Source: Hymenobacter taeanensis (lineage in GTDB: Bacteria > Bacteroidota > Bacteroidia > Cytophagales > Hymenobacteraceae). Taken from it: a DNA stretch of 64,000 nt. The stretch's first letter is position 1. The number at the start of each line of letters is the position of its first letter. The stretch is from assembly GCF_013137895.1 (NCBI RefSeq), contig NZ_CP053538.1, forward strand, positions 3,813,001 to 3,877,000, given 5' to 3'. Positions 8,241 to 15,615 of the stretch are shown in pieces. Below the pieces are notes generated by a model that did not search any database, had not been told where the DNA came from, and saw only the letters and a program-made list of their open reading frames with translations. The position numbers and the translations under genes are program-made.

Positions 8241-8280
8241 GGAGAACGGCCAGCCATGCTGGCCGTTCTCCTTGTTTTTT
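8241..8280 (+). promoter_or_regulatory. Terminator-like hairpin in the greA leader
   Basis: A perfect 14-base stem (8241-8254 with 8258-8271) closes a 3-base loop CAT and is followed by TTGTTTTTT. It has the form of an intrinsic terminator but lies between a promoter element and the greA start, 20 bases before the ATG and about 230 bases after the uricase stop. Attenuation, start-site structure or mRNA protection are all possible. Three other genes in the window have the same arrangement. Confidence 0.6.
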
Positions 8281-8300
8281 GAGCTTACCATCACCCCACC

Positions 8301-8774
8301 ATGTCTACTATCAACTACTACACTCCGGAAGGTCTTCAGAAGCTGAAGGATGAGCTGCAGGACCTCAAAATCCGCGGCCGCGCCAAGGCTGCCGAGGATC
8401 TGCGCGAAGCCCGCGACAAAGGCGACCTGAGCGAAAATGCGGAGTACGACGCGGCCAAGGAAGCGCAGGGTTTGCTGGAACTCAAGATTTCCAAGCTGGA
8501 AGAAATCGTGGGCAATGCCCGCATCCTCGACGAAACGAACCTGGACCTCACCAAGGTGCTCATTATGAGCAAGGTGAAGCTGAAGAACCTGAAGAATAAC
8601 ATGGTCCTCGACTACACCCTCGTAGCCGAAGAGGAGGCCAACCTGGCTGCCGGTAAAATCTCAGTGAAGTCGCCAATCGGCAAGGGCCTGCTGGGCCTAT
8701 CGGCCGGCGATACGGCCGAAATCACGGTGCCTGCGGGCAAGCTGCAGTTCCAGATTCTGGAAATCAGCCGGTAA
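8301..8774 (+). CDS. greA: Transcription elongation factor GreA
   Basis: A 157-residue protein of the normal GreA length. The N-terminal coiled coil contains the ARDKGDLSENAEYDAAKE tip, whose acidic residues reach the RNA polymerase active site. The C-terminal FKBP-like domain contains SPIGKGLLGLSAGD. It rescues backtracked polymerase by stimulating transcript cleavage. The gene stands alone, with its own promoter and leader hairpin upstream and a strong terminator at 8831. A transcription-elongation factor with a terminator-like leader hairpin suggests possible autoregulation, which is inference. Confidence 0.96.
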   Translation: MSTINYYTPEGLQKLKDELQDLKIRGRAKAAEDLREARDKGDLSENAEYDAAKEAQGLLELKISKLEEIVGNARILDETNLDLTKVLIMSKVKLKNLKNNMVLDYTLVAEEEANLAAGKISVKSPIGKGLLGLSAGDTAEITVPAGKLQFQILEISR

Positions 8775-8830
8775 CGGTGAAGTTGCAAAGTGGTGAAATG
8801 GTGAGTTAACCGTTCCACTGACTTGTAGTA

Positions 8831-8867
8831 CGCAAAAGGGCGAAGCCACCGGCTTCGCCCTTTTGCG
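8831..8867 (+). terminator. Intrinsic terminator after greA
   Basis: A perfect 17-base stem (8831-8847 with 8851-8867) with loop ACC. The stem ends in a CCCTTTTGCG tract, so the T-run is embedded in the stem; it would work in either direction. Confidence 0.75.
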
Positions 8868-8990
8868 TTTTGCCTCGTACTTTGGAGCGCTGGCTTTCCC
8901 TCCGTCAGGCCAGTTACTGGCGTACTTCAGCGTAAGCTGGTGGCCTAGCTAAGCGAAGCTCACCCTTTCACCACTTCACAAATTCACCTT

Positions 8991-9878
8991 ATGCCTTCTA
9001 TTTTCTCCCGTATAGTTTCCGGCGAGCTGCCCGCCTTTAAAGTGGCCGAGGACGAGCACCATTTGGCTTTCCTGGACATTACGCCATTGGTAGAGGGCCA
9101 TACGCTGGTAATTCCAAAGAAGGAAGTAGATTACATTTTTGATCTTCCCCCCGCCGAGCTGGCCGCGCTGCACCAGTTTGCCCAGCGGGTGGCCAAAGGC
9201 GTGAAGGCCGCCGTAACGTGCCGGCGCATTGGGGTGGCCGTGATAGGCCTGGAGGTGCCGCACGCGCACATCCACCTCATTCCGATGAATAATGTGTCGG
9301 ACATGAACTTCGCCAACCCCAAGATTAAGGTGGCCGAAGCGCGCATGAAAGAACTGGCCGCCGCTATTAGCGCCCAGGTGCCCGGCGGCGCAACGGAGGC
9401 GCCTATTGCGGCGCTGGATACCAAAGGTGGCCGCGAAACGCAGGAAGCTAACAAGCCAGCTGCCACCGCAGCAACCACCCAGGACCAAGGAGCAGCTCTA
9501 GGCCAGTTGCAGCAAATGACCAAGGGCCTGTATTTTATGAGTGAGGCAGATGCGCCGCTGGAGGCCGTGAGCTTTCCCGCGCCTGACGGTAACCTGACGG
9601 ATGAGGCGCTGGCCAACTTAGCCGGGCAACCCGCAGATACAAAAGTTGAAAAGCAGGAACTGACCTACTTCCTGCGCAACCACACCGCCGACAACGGCGT
9701 GCTCGGCGACCCGGCGTTGGCAAACCGCTTCAAGGCGCTCCAAATGTTTCTGAAGCAGGAGCTGGAAGACGTGCAGGTATACCGCTTCGGCAGCGGCCCG
9801 CAGGTACCCGTGCTGGCCTTGGGCAAAACCGAGGATGGCCAGCTGGCAGGTTTCAAAACCGTGCTGACGGAAACCTAG
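8991..9878 (+). CDS. HIT-family hydrolase fused to a nuclease A inhibitor (NuiA)-like domain
   Basis: A 295-residue protein with two domains. Residues 1-125 are a HIT (histidine triad) domain with HAHIHLIP at 91-98, as in nucleoside phosphoramidate or AMP-lysine hydrolases. A linker rich in Ala, Thr and Gln follows (about 125-160). Residues 160-295 resemble the nuclease A inhibitor-like family: MTKGLYFMSEADAPLEAV, a Gly-Gln-Pro-Ala-Asp segment, and a closing strand pair with VLALGKTEDGQLAGFKT. NuiA of Anabaena blocks the non-specific nuclease NucA. A secreted NucA-superfamily nuclease lies at 13829-15319, so an antidote role is plausible. The HIT call is firm; the inhibitor call rests on remembered family pattern. 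The stop lies in CTAGGCCA. Confidence 0.8.
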   Translation: MPSIFSRIVSGELPAFKVAEDEHHLAFLDITPLVEGHTLVIPKKEVDYIFDLPPAELAALHQFAQRVAKGVKAAVTCRRIGVAVIGLEVPHAHIHLIPMNNVSDMNFANPKIKVAEARMKELAAAISAQVPGGATEAPIAALDTKGGRETQEANKPAATAATTQDQGAALGQLQQMTKGLYFMSEADAPLEAVSFPAPDGNLTDEALANLAGQPADTKVEKQELTYFLRNHTADNGVLGDPALANRFKALQMFLKQELEDVQVYRFGSGPQVPVLALGKTEDGQLAGFKTVLTET

Positions 9879-9892
9879 GCCATGCAGTGCGT

Positions 9893-9952
9893 TTTAGTGC
9901 CATCAAACAGCAGCGCCAGACTTGTCTGGTGCTGCTGTTTGATGGCACTAAA
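9893..9952. terminator. Bidirectional terminator, long stem
   Basis: Arms of 29 bases (9893-9921 and 9924-9952) pair with a single mismatch around a two-base loop. It lies between the convergent HIT-NuiA gene and the AI-2E family gene, with TTTA/TAAA ends, and can serve both strands. Confidence 0.8.
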
Positions 9953-9955
9953 TGA

Positions 9956-11065
9956 CTAGGTAGCAGCGGGTGCGGCCGTATTCTCGTCGGCGGCGGGGTC
10001 AGTGTGGGGTAGGGTATGGGTGCGTTTGGCCTTGAGTTTGGGGTGCAGGCGGTTTTCGCGTTCAAACACCTGCATTAGTACAATGAAGTAGGAGAGCAGC
10101 AGGGGGCCTAGCACAAGGCCTAGAATGCCGAATATTTCCACGCCCAGCACTACGCCGGCCAGAGTAATGAGGGGGTGGATATTGCCGATGCGCCTGGCCA
10201 GCACAATGCGCAGGAGATTGTCAATATTCATGATAACTACCAGGCCCACAATGAGGATGCCCACACCCTGGCCCGTGTGCCCCTGGGTGAGCTTGATAAT
10301 GGCTGCCGGTCCCCAAACCAGGGGCGTACCAAGCACGGGAATAAAGGCCATGAAAAAAGCCACTACGCCCCAAAACAGCGCATCGGGAACCTGAAAAAAC
10401 CAGAGGGCCAAGCCGGTGAGGGTGGCCTGCACCAGTGAAATAAGCGCCTGCCCCAGCACATTGGCATTCACCGTGTTTCTCAGCGACTCGCCTAGCTCAT
10501 GCAGGGTATTGGTGCGGAACGGCAGGTAGCGCCGCAGCCCGCGCAGGAAACCCGCTTCCTGCGTGAACATGAAGTACAGGGTAAACAGCATCAGGCCAAT
10601 AACTACGGTAAAATGCAGGAGGCCACTGGCCAGCGAAGGAAGCCGCTGACTGATCCAGCTTACGCTCTGCTGCAACAACGACCGCACATTGGGCTCAGTG
10701 GAGAACCGGTAGCCGGTTTTTTGCTCAATGGTGTGCAGAACGGCCATGATCTGGCTGGTGTCCTGCCCGTAGTGCCGAATGCGGTCTACGAGCATCAGGC
10801 TGAGCGCCGAGAAGGGGAGGATGATAACTACAAAAGCAAAAACGAGCAGCCCGATAGATACTACCTGGCGGTTCCAGCGGCGGCGGTGCACAAGGGCATT
10901 GAACCACGGCCGAAACACCACAAACAGAATGCCCGCGCCCAGGAAAGCAGTAGTATAGCTCCCTAAGCCAAGCAGAATAAGCGTAGCCAGTGCCACCAAA
11001 CACACAATCAGGAGAACATACTGCTGACGCGGGGTGTAGATGTTGTCGGGGGGAGCAGCGGGCAT
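9956..11065 (-). CDS. AI-2E family transporter (UPF0118/PerM-like)
   Basis: A 369-residue membrane protein with about eight hydrophobic segments, two near residues 15-50, one near 65-90, then a cluster from about 150 to 335. The GTPLVWGPAAIIKL and LGPLLLSYFIVLM stretches are typical of the AI-2E exporter family. The substrate of this family is uncertain outside E. coli TqsA. The N-terminus carries a short polar segment before the first helix and the C-terminus is a charged cytoplasmic tail. The start is the ATG at 11065, and an MFS gene lies 68 bases upstream on the same strand. Confidence 0.85.
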   Translation of the reverse strand: MPAAPPDNIYTPRQQYVLLIVCLVALATLILLGLGSYTTAFLGAGILFVVFRPWFNALVHRRRWNRQVVSIGLLVFAFVVIILPFSALSLMLVDRIRHYGQDTSQIMAVLHTIEQKTGYRFSTEPNVRSLLQQSVSWISQRLPSLASGLLHFTVVIGLMLFTLYFMFTQEAGFLRGLRRYLPFRTNTLHELGESLRNTVNANVLGQALISLVQATLTGLALWFFQVPDALFWGVVAFFMAFIPVLGTPLVWGPAAIIKLTQGHTGQGVGILIVGLVVIMNIDNLLRIVLARRIGNIHPLITLAGVVLGVEIFGILGLVLGPLLLSYFIVLMQVFERENRLHPKLKAKRTHTLPHTDPAADENTAAPAAT

Positions 11066-11133
11066 GGCGAGAAATACTAAGTGAAGCGGTAAAAATACAG
11101 ATTATATAGGGTGTATTCTATATAAAACCCACC

Positions 11134-12297
11134 CTATTCCACCCCAGCGCGGCGGGCCAGCGTTGCCACCGCCAGGCCCATAAGGGCAATGAGGGCGAAG
11201 GACACACGCAGACTGGTGATACCCGCTACCAGGCCAATAAGGGGTGGCCCCAGTAAAAAGCCCGCAAACCCCACCGTAGATACGGCCGCCAGCGCCACTC
11301 CCGGCGACATGGTTTTGGAGCGGCCCGCCGCGCCGTATACCAGCGGCACCACCGACGATACGCCTAAGCCCACCAGCATGAAACCAATGGTAGCCGGAAC
11401 CACGCTCGGAAAAAGCACTGCCATGCCCAGGCCCAGCGCCTCCAGCAACCCACTCAGCATGAGGGTGCGCTGGCGCCCGAAACGGTCAGTAAACCAGTCG
11501 GCAATGAAGCGGCCGGCAGCCATGGTGCTCATAAAGGCCGCAAAGCCTACTCCAATCAGGTCTTGGTTGGCGTGCAGCACTTTACCAAAGTATACCCCGC
11601 TCCAGTCGAACATGGTGCCTTCGCAGAGTAAGGAGCAAAACGCCAGCAGGCCTAGCAGCAGCAAAGACTTATCGGGCAGTACGAAAATAGGGGCATCGGC
11701 TGGGCGGGGCGCATCAGCGGGCAGCAGGTAGGGGCGAACCAGCAGCAGCCCCCCAACTACCACACCCGCAATAAGCAAAAAGTGGTGCAATGGGGCCACG
11801 GCGTGCGCAATCATGAGCGTGCCAATAGCCGCGCCCGCAAAACCCGCAAGGCTCCAGAGACCATGAAAGCTGGCCATGATGGACTTGCCATATACCGCCT
11901 CTACTCCCACGGCCTGGGTATTTATGCTGATGTTGGCCATGTTGCTGGCCAGGCCAAACAGCACAAGTGCCACCAGCAGAAGCGGGGTGGAGTGGGCTAA
12001 ACCCAGCATGGGCAGAAAAGCCGCGTACAAAAACAGGCCCAGCACCGTGAGCAGGCGGCTCCCGTGGCGGGCCACCAGCCACCCGGAAAGCGGCAGCGAA
12101 GCCAACGACCCAAACGGAACGGCCAGCAGTACCCCGCCCAGTTCGGCGTCGGAGAGGCCTAGCTGTTGCTGCACCGTTGGGATGCGGGCCGCCCAGGTTG
12201 AGAAGCACAAGCCCTGCAGGAAAAAAGCCGCCGCCACCGCCAAACGGTACGTACGGCGCGGGCGGAGTAAGTCGGGGCCAGAAGAATACGTGAGCAT
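11134..12297 (-). CDS. Major facilitator superfamily transporter (YbjJ-like)
   Basis: A 387-residue protein with twelve predicted membrane segments in two six-helix halves. LQGLCFSTWAARIPTVQQQL at the first helix resembles the YbjJ subgroup of MFS permeases, and GFAAFMSTMAAGRFIADWF lies in the second half before a DRFGRQ loop, a typical MFS signature. The substrate cannot be told. The start at the ATG at 12297 (MLTYSSGPDLLRPRRTYR) is chosen because the longer frame from 12450 translates a leader hairpin and has no membrane-protein character. The same strand continues into the AI-2E gene. Confidence 0.85.
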   Translation of the reverse strand: MLTYSSGPDLLRPRRTYRLAVAAAFFLQGLCFSTWAARIPTVQQQLGLSDAELGGVLLAVPFGSLASLPLSGWLVARHGSRLLTVLGLFLYAAFLPMLGLAHSTPLLLVALVLFGLASNMANISINTQAVGVEAVYGKSIMASFHGLWSLAGFAGAAIGTLMIAHAVAPLHHFLLIAGVVVGGLLLVRPYLLPADAPRPADAPIFVLPDKSLLLLGLLAFCSLLCEGTMFDWSGVYFGKVLHANQDLIGVGFAAFMSTMAAGRFIADWFTDRFGRQRTLMLSGLLEALGLGMAVLFPSVVPATIGFMLVGLGVSSVVPLVYGAAGRSKTMSPGVALAAVSTVGFAGFLLGPPLIGLVAGITSLRVSFALIALMGLAVATLARRAGVE

Positions 12298-12327
12298 AGC
12301 AGAAGCCGGCAGCGAAGTTGAGTAGGC

Positions 12328-12368
12328 AAAAAAAGACCCATCTGAGCCCGGGAATGAGCGAGATGGGT
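12328..12368 (-). promoter_or_regulatory. Terminator-like hairpin in the leader of the MFS gene
   Basis: Read on the minus strand, ACCCATCT (12368-12361) pairs with AGATGGGT (12343-12336) across a 17-base loop containing CCCGGG, followed by C and seven T (12334-12328). It ends about 30 bases before the start codon at 12297. The upstream strand has GATCTTTG near 12410, one base from the -7 consensus. This is the same promoter-hairpin-T-run-start arrangement seen before greA, the sigma factor and the 46918 gene. Confidence 0.5.
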
Positions 12369-12928
12369 GGGAGTAACAAGGGAACCTGAACTGCGGTGGG
12401 GACGCAGAGGCAAAGATCAGCAAAAACAACCGGAAACGCTTAAGAGACAATACAAGGGGCGAGGTACACGGGCAAACAGGCCGAAAGGTAACATAAGCTG
12501 CAGACGAAGGTCAGAAAGCAGGAATGACTTTGCGGAATAAAATTATTGAGCCAGATAAGCTTGCCTCATGGTTTCTGAAGCTGTTTAAGAGGTGCACGTT
12601 GACGGTAGCCGAAAACAGGTGATTAGAAGAAGGTTAACACGTTATGCTTCAGCAAGCGGACGCCAGATCAAGCATGACGGTCTGCTACAGACTGCCCACA
12701 TGCCCCCGGCAACCTGCGGTTCTGTCCTGCTCAACACGAAGGGTGCGCGTAATCAGGGAAAGATGTTGCACCTGCATCCCTTTTCTCGTGAGCCAGAGAC
12801 TTGGCAGCTGGCAAAACTTCTGACGGGCGGTGGGGTTTAAGGTCACGGTGCCAGGAGCGTATTGCTGCGGTGCCGTGCTTCTCAAAACGTCAGGCATTCA
12901 CGCTCAACTCCCACACGTATACCTACCA
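12369..12928. other. Intergenic region without a supported gene
   Basis: This 560-base stretch separates the divergent MFS and MBL-fold genes. A short open frame at 12592-12840 on the plus strand lacks any recognisable composition and is not called. A GACTTTG element near 12527 could be promoter sequence. Nothing else was seen. Confidence 0.4.
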
Positions 12929-13708
12929 ATGAAGTCGACTTTATTCCTTACAGCCGCGCTGGTGACGTTTGCGGCTCAGGTATCAGCCCAAACCACTGCG
13001 CCCTTGCGGGCGGCCGCCGACCAGATTACGACCAAGCAGGGGCCCCTCACGGTGCAGCCTATTACGCACGGCAGCGTAGTGCTCACCTGGAATGGCAAAA
13101 CCATTTACGTTGACCCTTACGGTGGTCCGGAGGCCTACGCCGGACTGGCCGCGCCGGATGTAGTACTGATCACAGACATCCACGGTGACCACCTGGACTC
13201 GAAAACTCTGGCGGGCCTTCCCGTCAGCAAAGCCCTGATGGTAGTGCCCAATGCCGTAGCGGAGAAACTGCCGGCAGAATACCGAGCACAGGTACGCATC
13301 CTGAACAACGGTCAGCAGCTCGACACGCTGGGAATGCGCGTTTCGGCCATCCCCATGTATAACCTGCCTGAGGCCCCCGACGCCATGCACACCAAAGGGC
13401 GCGGCAACGGCTACGTAGTGAACCTGGGCGGCAAAAACGTTTACTTCTCTGGCGATACCGAAGACACCCCCGAAATGCGCGCCCTCAAGGGCATTGACGT
13501 GGCCTTTGTGTGCATGAACCTGCCCTACACCATGGATGTGCAACAGGCCGCGCAGGGCGTGCTGGCTTTCAAGCCGGGCATTGTGTACCCATATCACTAC
13601 CGGGGCCAGAGCGGCCTGAGCGACGTGGCTACTTTCAAGAAAACCGTAAACACAGCCAACAAGAAGATTGACGTGCGGCTGCGCAACTGGTATCCGTCGG
13701 CTAAGTAA
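12929..13708 (+). CDS. Exported MBL-fold metal-dependent hydrolase (UlaG-like)
   Basis: A 259-residue protein. Residues 1-20 (MKSTLFLTAALVTFAAQVSA) are a signal peptide. The mature part is a metallo-beta-lactamase fold of the UlaG/RNase-Z-like type: ITHGSVVLTWNGKTIYVDP, then LITDIHGDHLD as the metal-binding loop, in which Asp replaces the first His of HxHxDH, then YFSGDTEDTPEM and a late VYPYHYRG. The substrate is unknown. The start ATG at 12929 is set by the signal peptide. A strong terminator follows. Confidence 0.85.
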   Translation: MKSTLFLTAALVTFAAQVSAQTTAPLRAAADQITTKQGPLTVQPITHGSVVLTWNGKTIYVDPYGGPEAYAGLAAPDVVLITDIHGDHLDSKTLAGLPVSKALMVVPNAVAEKLPAEYRAQVRILNNGQQLDTLGMRVSAIPMYNLPEAPDAMHTKGRGNGYVVNLGGKNVYFSGDTEDTPEMRALKGIDVAFVCMNLPYTMDVQQAAQGVLAFKPGIVYPYHYRGQSGLSDVATFKKTVNTANKKIDVRLRNWYPSAK

Positions 13709-13721
13709 GCTGACCCAATCA

Positions 13722-13768
13722 CACAACAAGGCCCCGCTCAGTAGCTTACTGAGCGGGGCCTTGTTGTG
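13722..13768. terminator. Intrinsic terminator
   Basis: A perfect 22-base stem (13722-13743 with 13747-13768) with loop GCT. The GC core GGCCCCGCTCAGTA is flanked by CACAACAA/TTGTTGTG, so it lacks a pure T-run but has the usual bidirectional form found throughout this window. It ends the MBL-fold gene. Confidence 0.75.
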
Positions 13769-13828
13769 CGTGTAAGCTACTGCAACTTATAGACATAAAA
13801 GGCTGCAGAGGCTTAGCGGTTTGCTCGC

Positions 13829-15319
13829 CTAGCGCACCGGAGCGGTATCCACCTGCGCCTCCAGCTTGTCTTGCACGGGGAGTGGAAGCTTGCTGAGCAG
13901 GTCCAGGCCAGTGGCGGCTTCAATGGCATCAACGCTCACGCGGTACTGGCTCCAGTCGGGGCTGACGGACTGGTCATTGGGGGTGTCTACGGCCACAATG
14001 CGGGCCTGGCCGGCGCTGATGCGCTGCAGGTCGTTGGAGCCTTCGGGCAGAAGCACGAGTACCTTCCAGACACGGGCCGGCACCGTCACGCGGCCCTGGT
14101 CTATGCTGGTGGCGCGGCCATTCTGGCCGGTGCCGCCTTTGCCGTAGCTACCCATCAGCACGTACACCTCCTGGCCCTGCTTCACCTGGGTGCGCGTCCA
14201 TTCCTCCAGGCCACTCCAGGTGCGCTGGTTGTTGTTGCCAGCCTGCGGAATCATGTTGGTCATCAGGAACGTAGCCGAGTTGTCGTCGAGGTCGGTGGTG
14301 CGGTCGGCGGAAGGGCAGTTGTGGCCTTTATCGAAGCCCGAGCCGCTGTAGCTGCGCGGCGTTACCTGGTAAAACTGGCGCGGCAGGGCAGGATCGGGCC
14401 GGAAATCATCCTGGCGCGGAGCCGAGCCCATCCAGGCGCGGTTGAGGTGCCAGCTGGCCCAGGTGGGCGTGCCGCGCTGGGCATTATAGCCAAGGGTAAA
14501 CTGCGGCTTTACTAGCAGATAATTGGTGGGGTTATTGACGTCGGGTGTGGCTCCGCTGGGGTTGCCTAACGCCATGTTATCATCGCGCCCCGAAACTACT
14601 GCGGCAGCCCGGGCCGTGGTAGCTGGCGGCAGGCTGGAAGCAGCCGGAGCCGGGTTGCTGGCCGGGGCAGTACCGGAAGCAGCTTCAGCTACTGAGCCGC
14701 CCGCAATGGCCGCACCATTGGCTGCCAGCAGCGCAATATCATCAATGTTGAGGCGGCCCTTGCCGCTGTCGGTCTTCCTGATTTCGAGGCGCAGGGGGCC
14801 GGCTGCTCCGCCCTGAAACGTGGTTGCCACCAGCCGGGGGCCCTGCGTTTTCACGGACTGCCCTATACGGCGGTAGGTGCGTCCGCCATCTACACTGCCC
14901 CATAGCTCCCAGGTGCTGGCGGGGTCAGAGCCATACGCGGCGCTGGTCACCCGAATGACCTGCACGCCTCCCGGCACGTCAAAGTTCATCCGAATGCGGC
15001 CTTTTTCCCGCAGACGAGCGGCATGCTGGCCGTTTTTATGGTCCTGGTCGGAGGAGCCAATCAGGGCATCCTCAAAGTGCCAGGAACCCGAAACCAAGGC
15101 CTCGTCGCCGGTTGCGTAAGCGCCTTTCTCGGCGGCTTCAAACGTCTCGGGGAAGCGGCCGGGGCTCTGTGCGGCCGCGCCGGCAGATTGTACGGGTATG
15201 GCGGGTGGGCCGTCGGGGGCGGGGGCAGTTTCGGGTTGGTGTTGGGAGCAGCCAAACGCAGTCAGGCTGAGCAGCAAACCGGAAAGCAGGAGCGGGGAGA
15301 AGCGGCGCATACGTAGCAT
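13829..15319 (-). CDS. Secreted lipoprotein DNA/RNA non-specific endonuclease (NUC/NucA superfamily)
   Basis: A 496-residue protein. The N-terminus has a lipoprotein signal ending in LTAFGC (lipobox Cys near residue 24). Residues about 55-200 form a beta-rich domain of the kind that accompanies surface nucleases, followed by an Ala/Pro linker to about 240. The catalytic domain (250-496) has FDKGHNCPSADRT, a variant of the DRGH active site with its catalytic His, and the metal-binding region MTNMIPQAGNNNQ. It should degrade extracellular nucleic acid. The start is ATG 15319; an ATG at 15310 would remove three residues. The HIT-NuiA gene 4 kb away is a possible inhibitor. Confidence 0.9.
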   Translation of the reverse strand: MLRMRRFSPLLLSGLLLSLTAFGCSQHQPETAPAPDGPPAIPVQSAGAAAQSPGRFPETFEAAEKGAYATGDEALVSGSWHFEDALIGSSDQDHKNGQHAARLREKGRIRMNFDVPGGVQVIRVTSAAYGSDPASTWELWGSVDGGRTYRRIGQSVKTQGPRLVATTFQGGAAGPLRLEIRKTDSGKGRLNIDDIALLAANGAAIAGGSVAEAASGTAPASNPAPAASSLPPATTARAAAVVSGRDDNMALGNPSGATPDVNNPTNYLLVKPQFTLGYNAQRGTPTWASWHLNRAWMGSAPRQDDFRPDPALPRQFYQVTPRSYSGSGFDKGHNCPSADRTTDLDDNSATFLMTNMIPQAGNNNQRTWSGLEEWTRTQVKQGQEVYVLMGSYGKGGTGQNGRATSIDQGRVTVPARVWKVLVLLPEGSNDLQRISAGQARIVAVDTPNDQSVSPDWSQYRVSVDAIEAATGLDLLSKLPLPVQDKLEAQVDTAPVR

Positions 15320-15409
15320 CAAAGTATCCGGCGAATGTAGCAGAAGCCGCTCACTATGCCTCAGCTGCTCGTTCAGGAATACGTGGCGGCCCGTTTATGA
15401 TGGTGGGTG

Positions 15410-15454
15410 CCTCACCCCCGGCCCCCTTCTCCTTCAGAAAGGCGGAGCCTCACG
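15410..15454. repeat. C-rich intergenic repeat (family C)
   Basis: CCTCACCCCCGGCCCCCTTC (15410-15429) is followed by TCC, an AT-richer loop and GGCGGAGCCTCAC. The same C-rich word recurs at 17048. Such CTCACCCCCGGCCCC elements are known dispersed repeats in many bacteria. It lies in the 296-base gap between the endonuclease and lactonase genes; nothing else was seen in that gap apart from a TGGCCTAG word at 15544. Confidence 0.6.
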
Positions 15455-15615
15455 CTAAGGGTTGTGCGCTTGCTTTTGGGGGAGGCTTTTGTTGGCGCAA
15501 AAATCGGTTTCGCGACGAGCAGCGCAGGTTGCCGCGCATTTGGTGGCCTAGCCGGATACTAACACCGGCTGTACCTGATGTGAAATGAATTTTTACGCTA
15601 CAGAAGTGCTTTGGG

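Noticed and set aside
8241-8280. Hairpin as a terminator of uricase
   Set aside because: It lies 230 bases beyond the uricase stop and after an exact promoter element, so it belongs to the greA leader.
12592-12840. 82-residue frame in the MFS/MBL-fold gap
   Set aside because: No recognisable signal, domain or promoter; likely chance.
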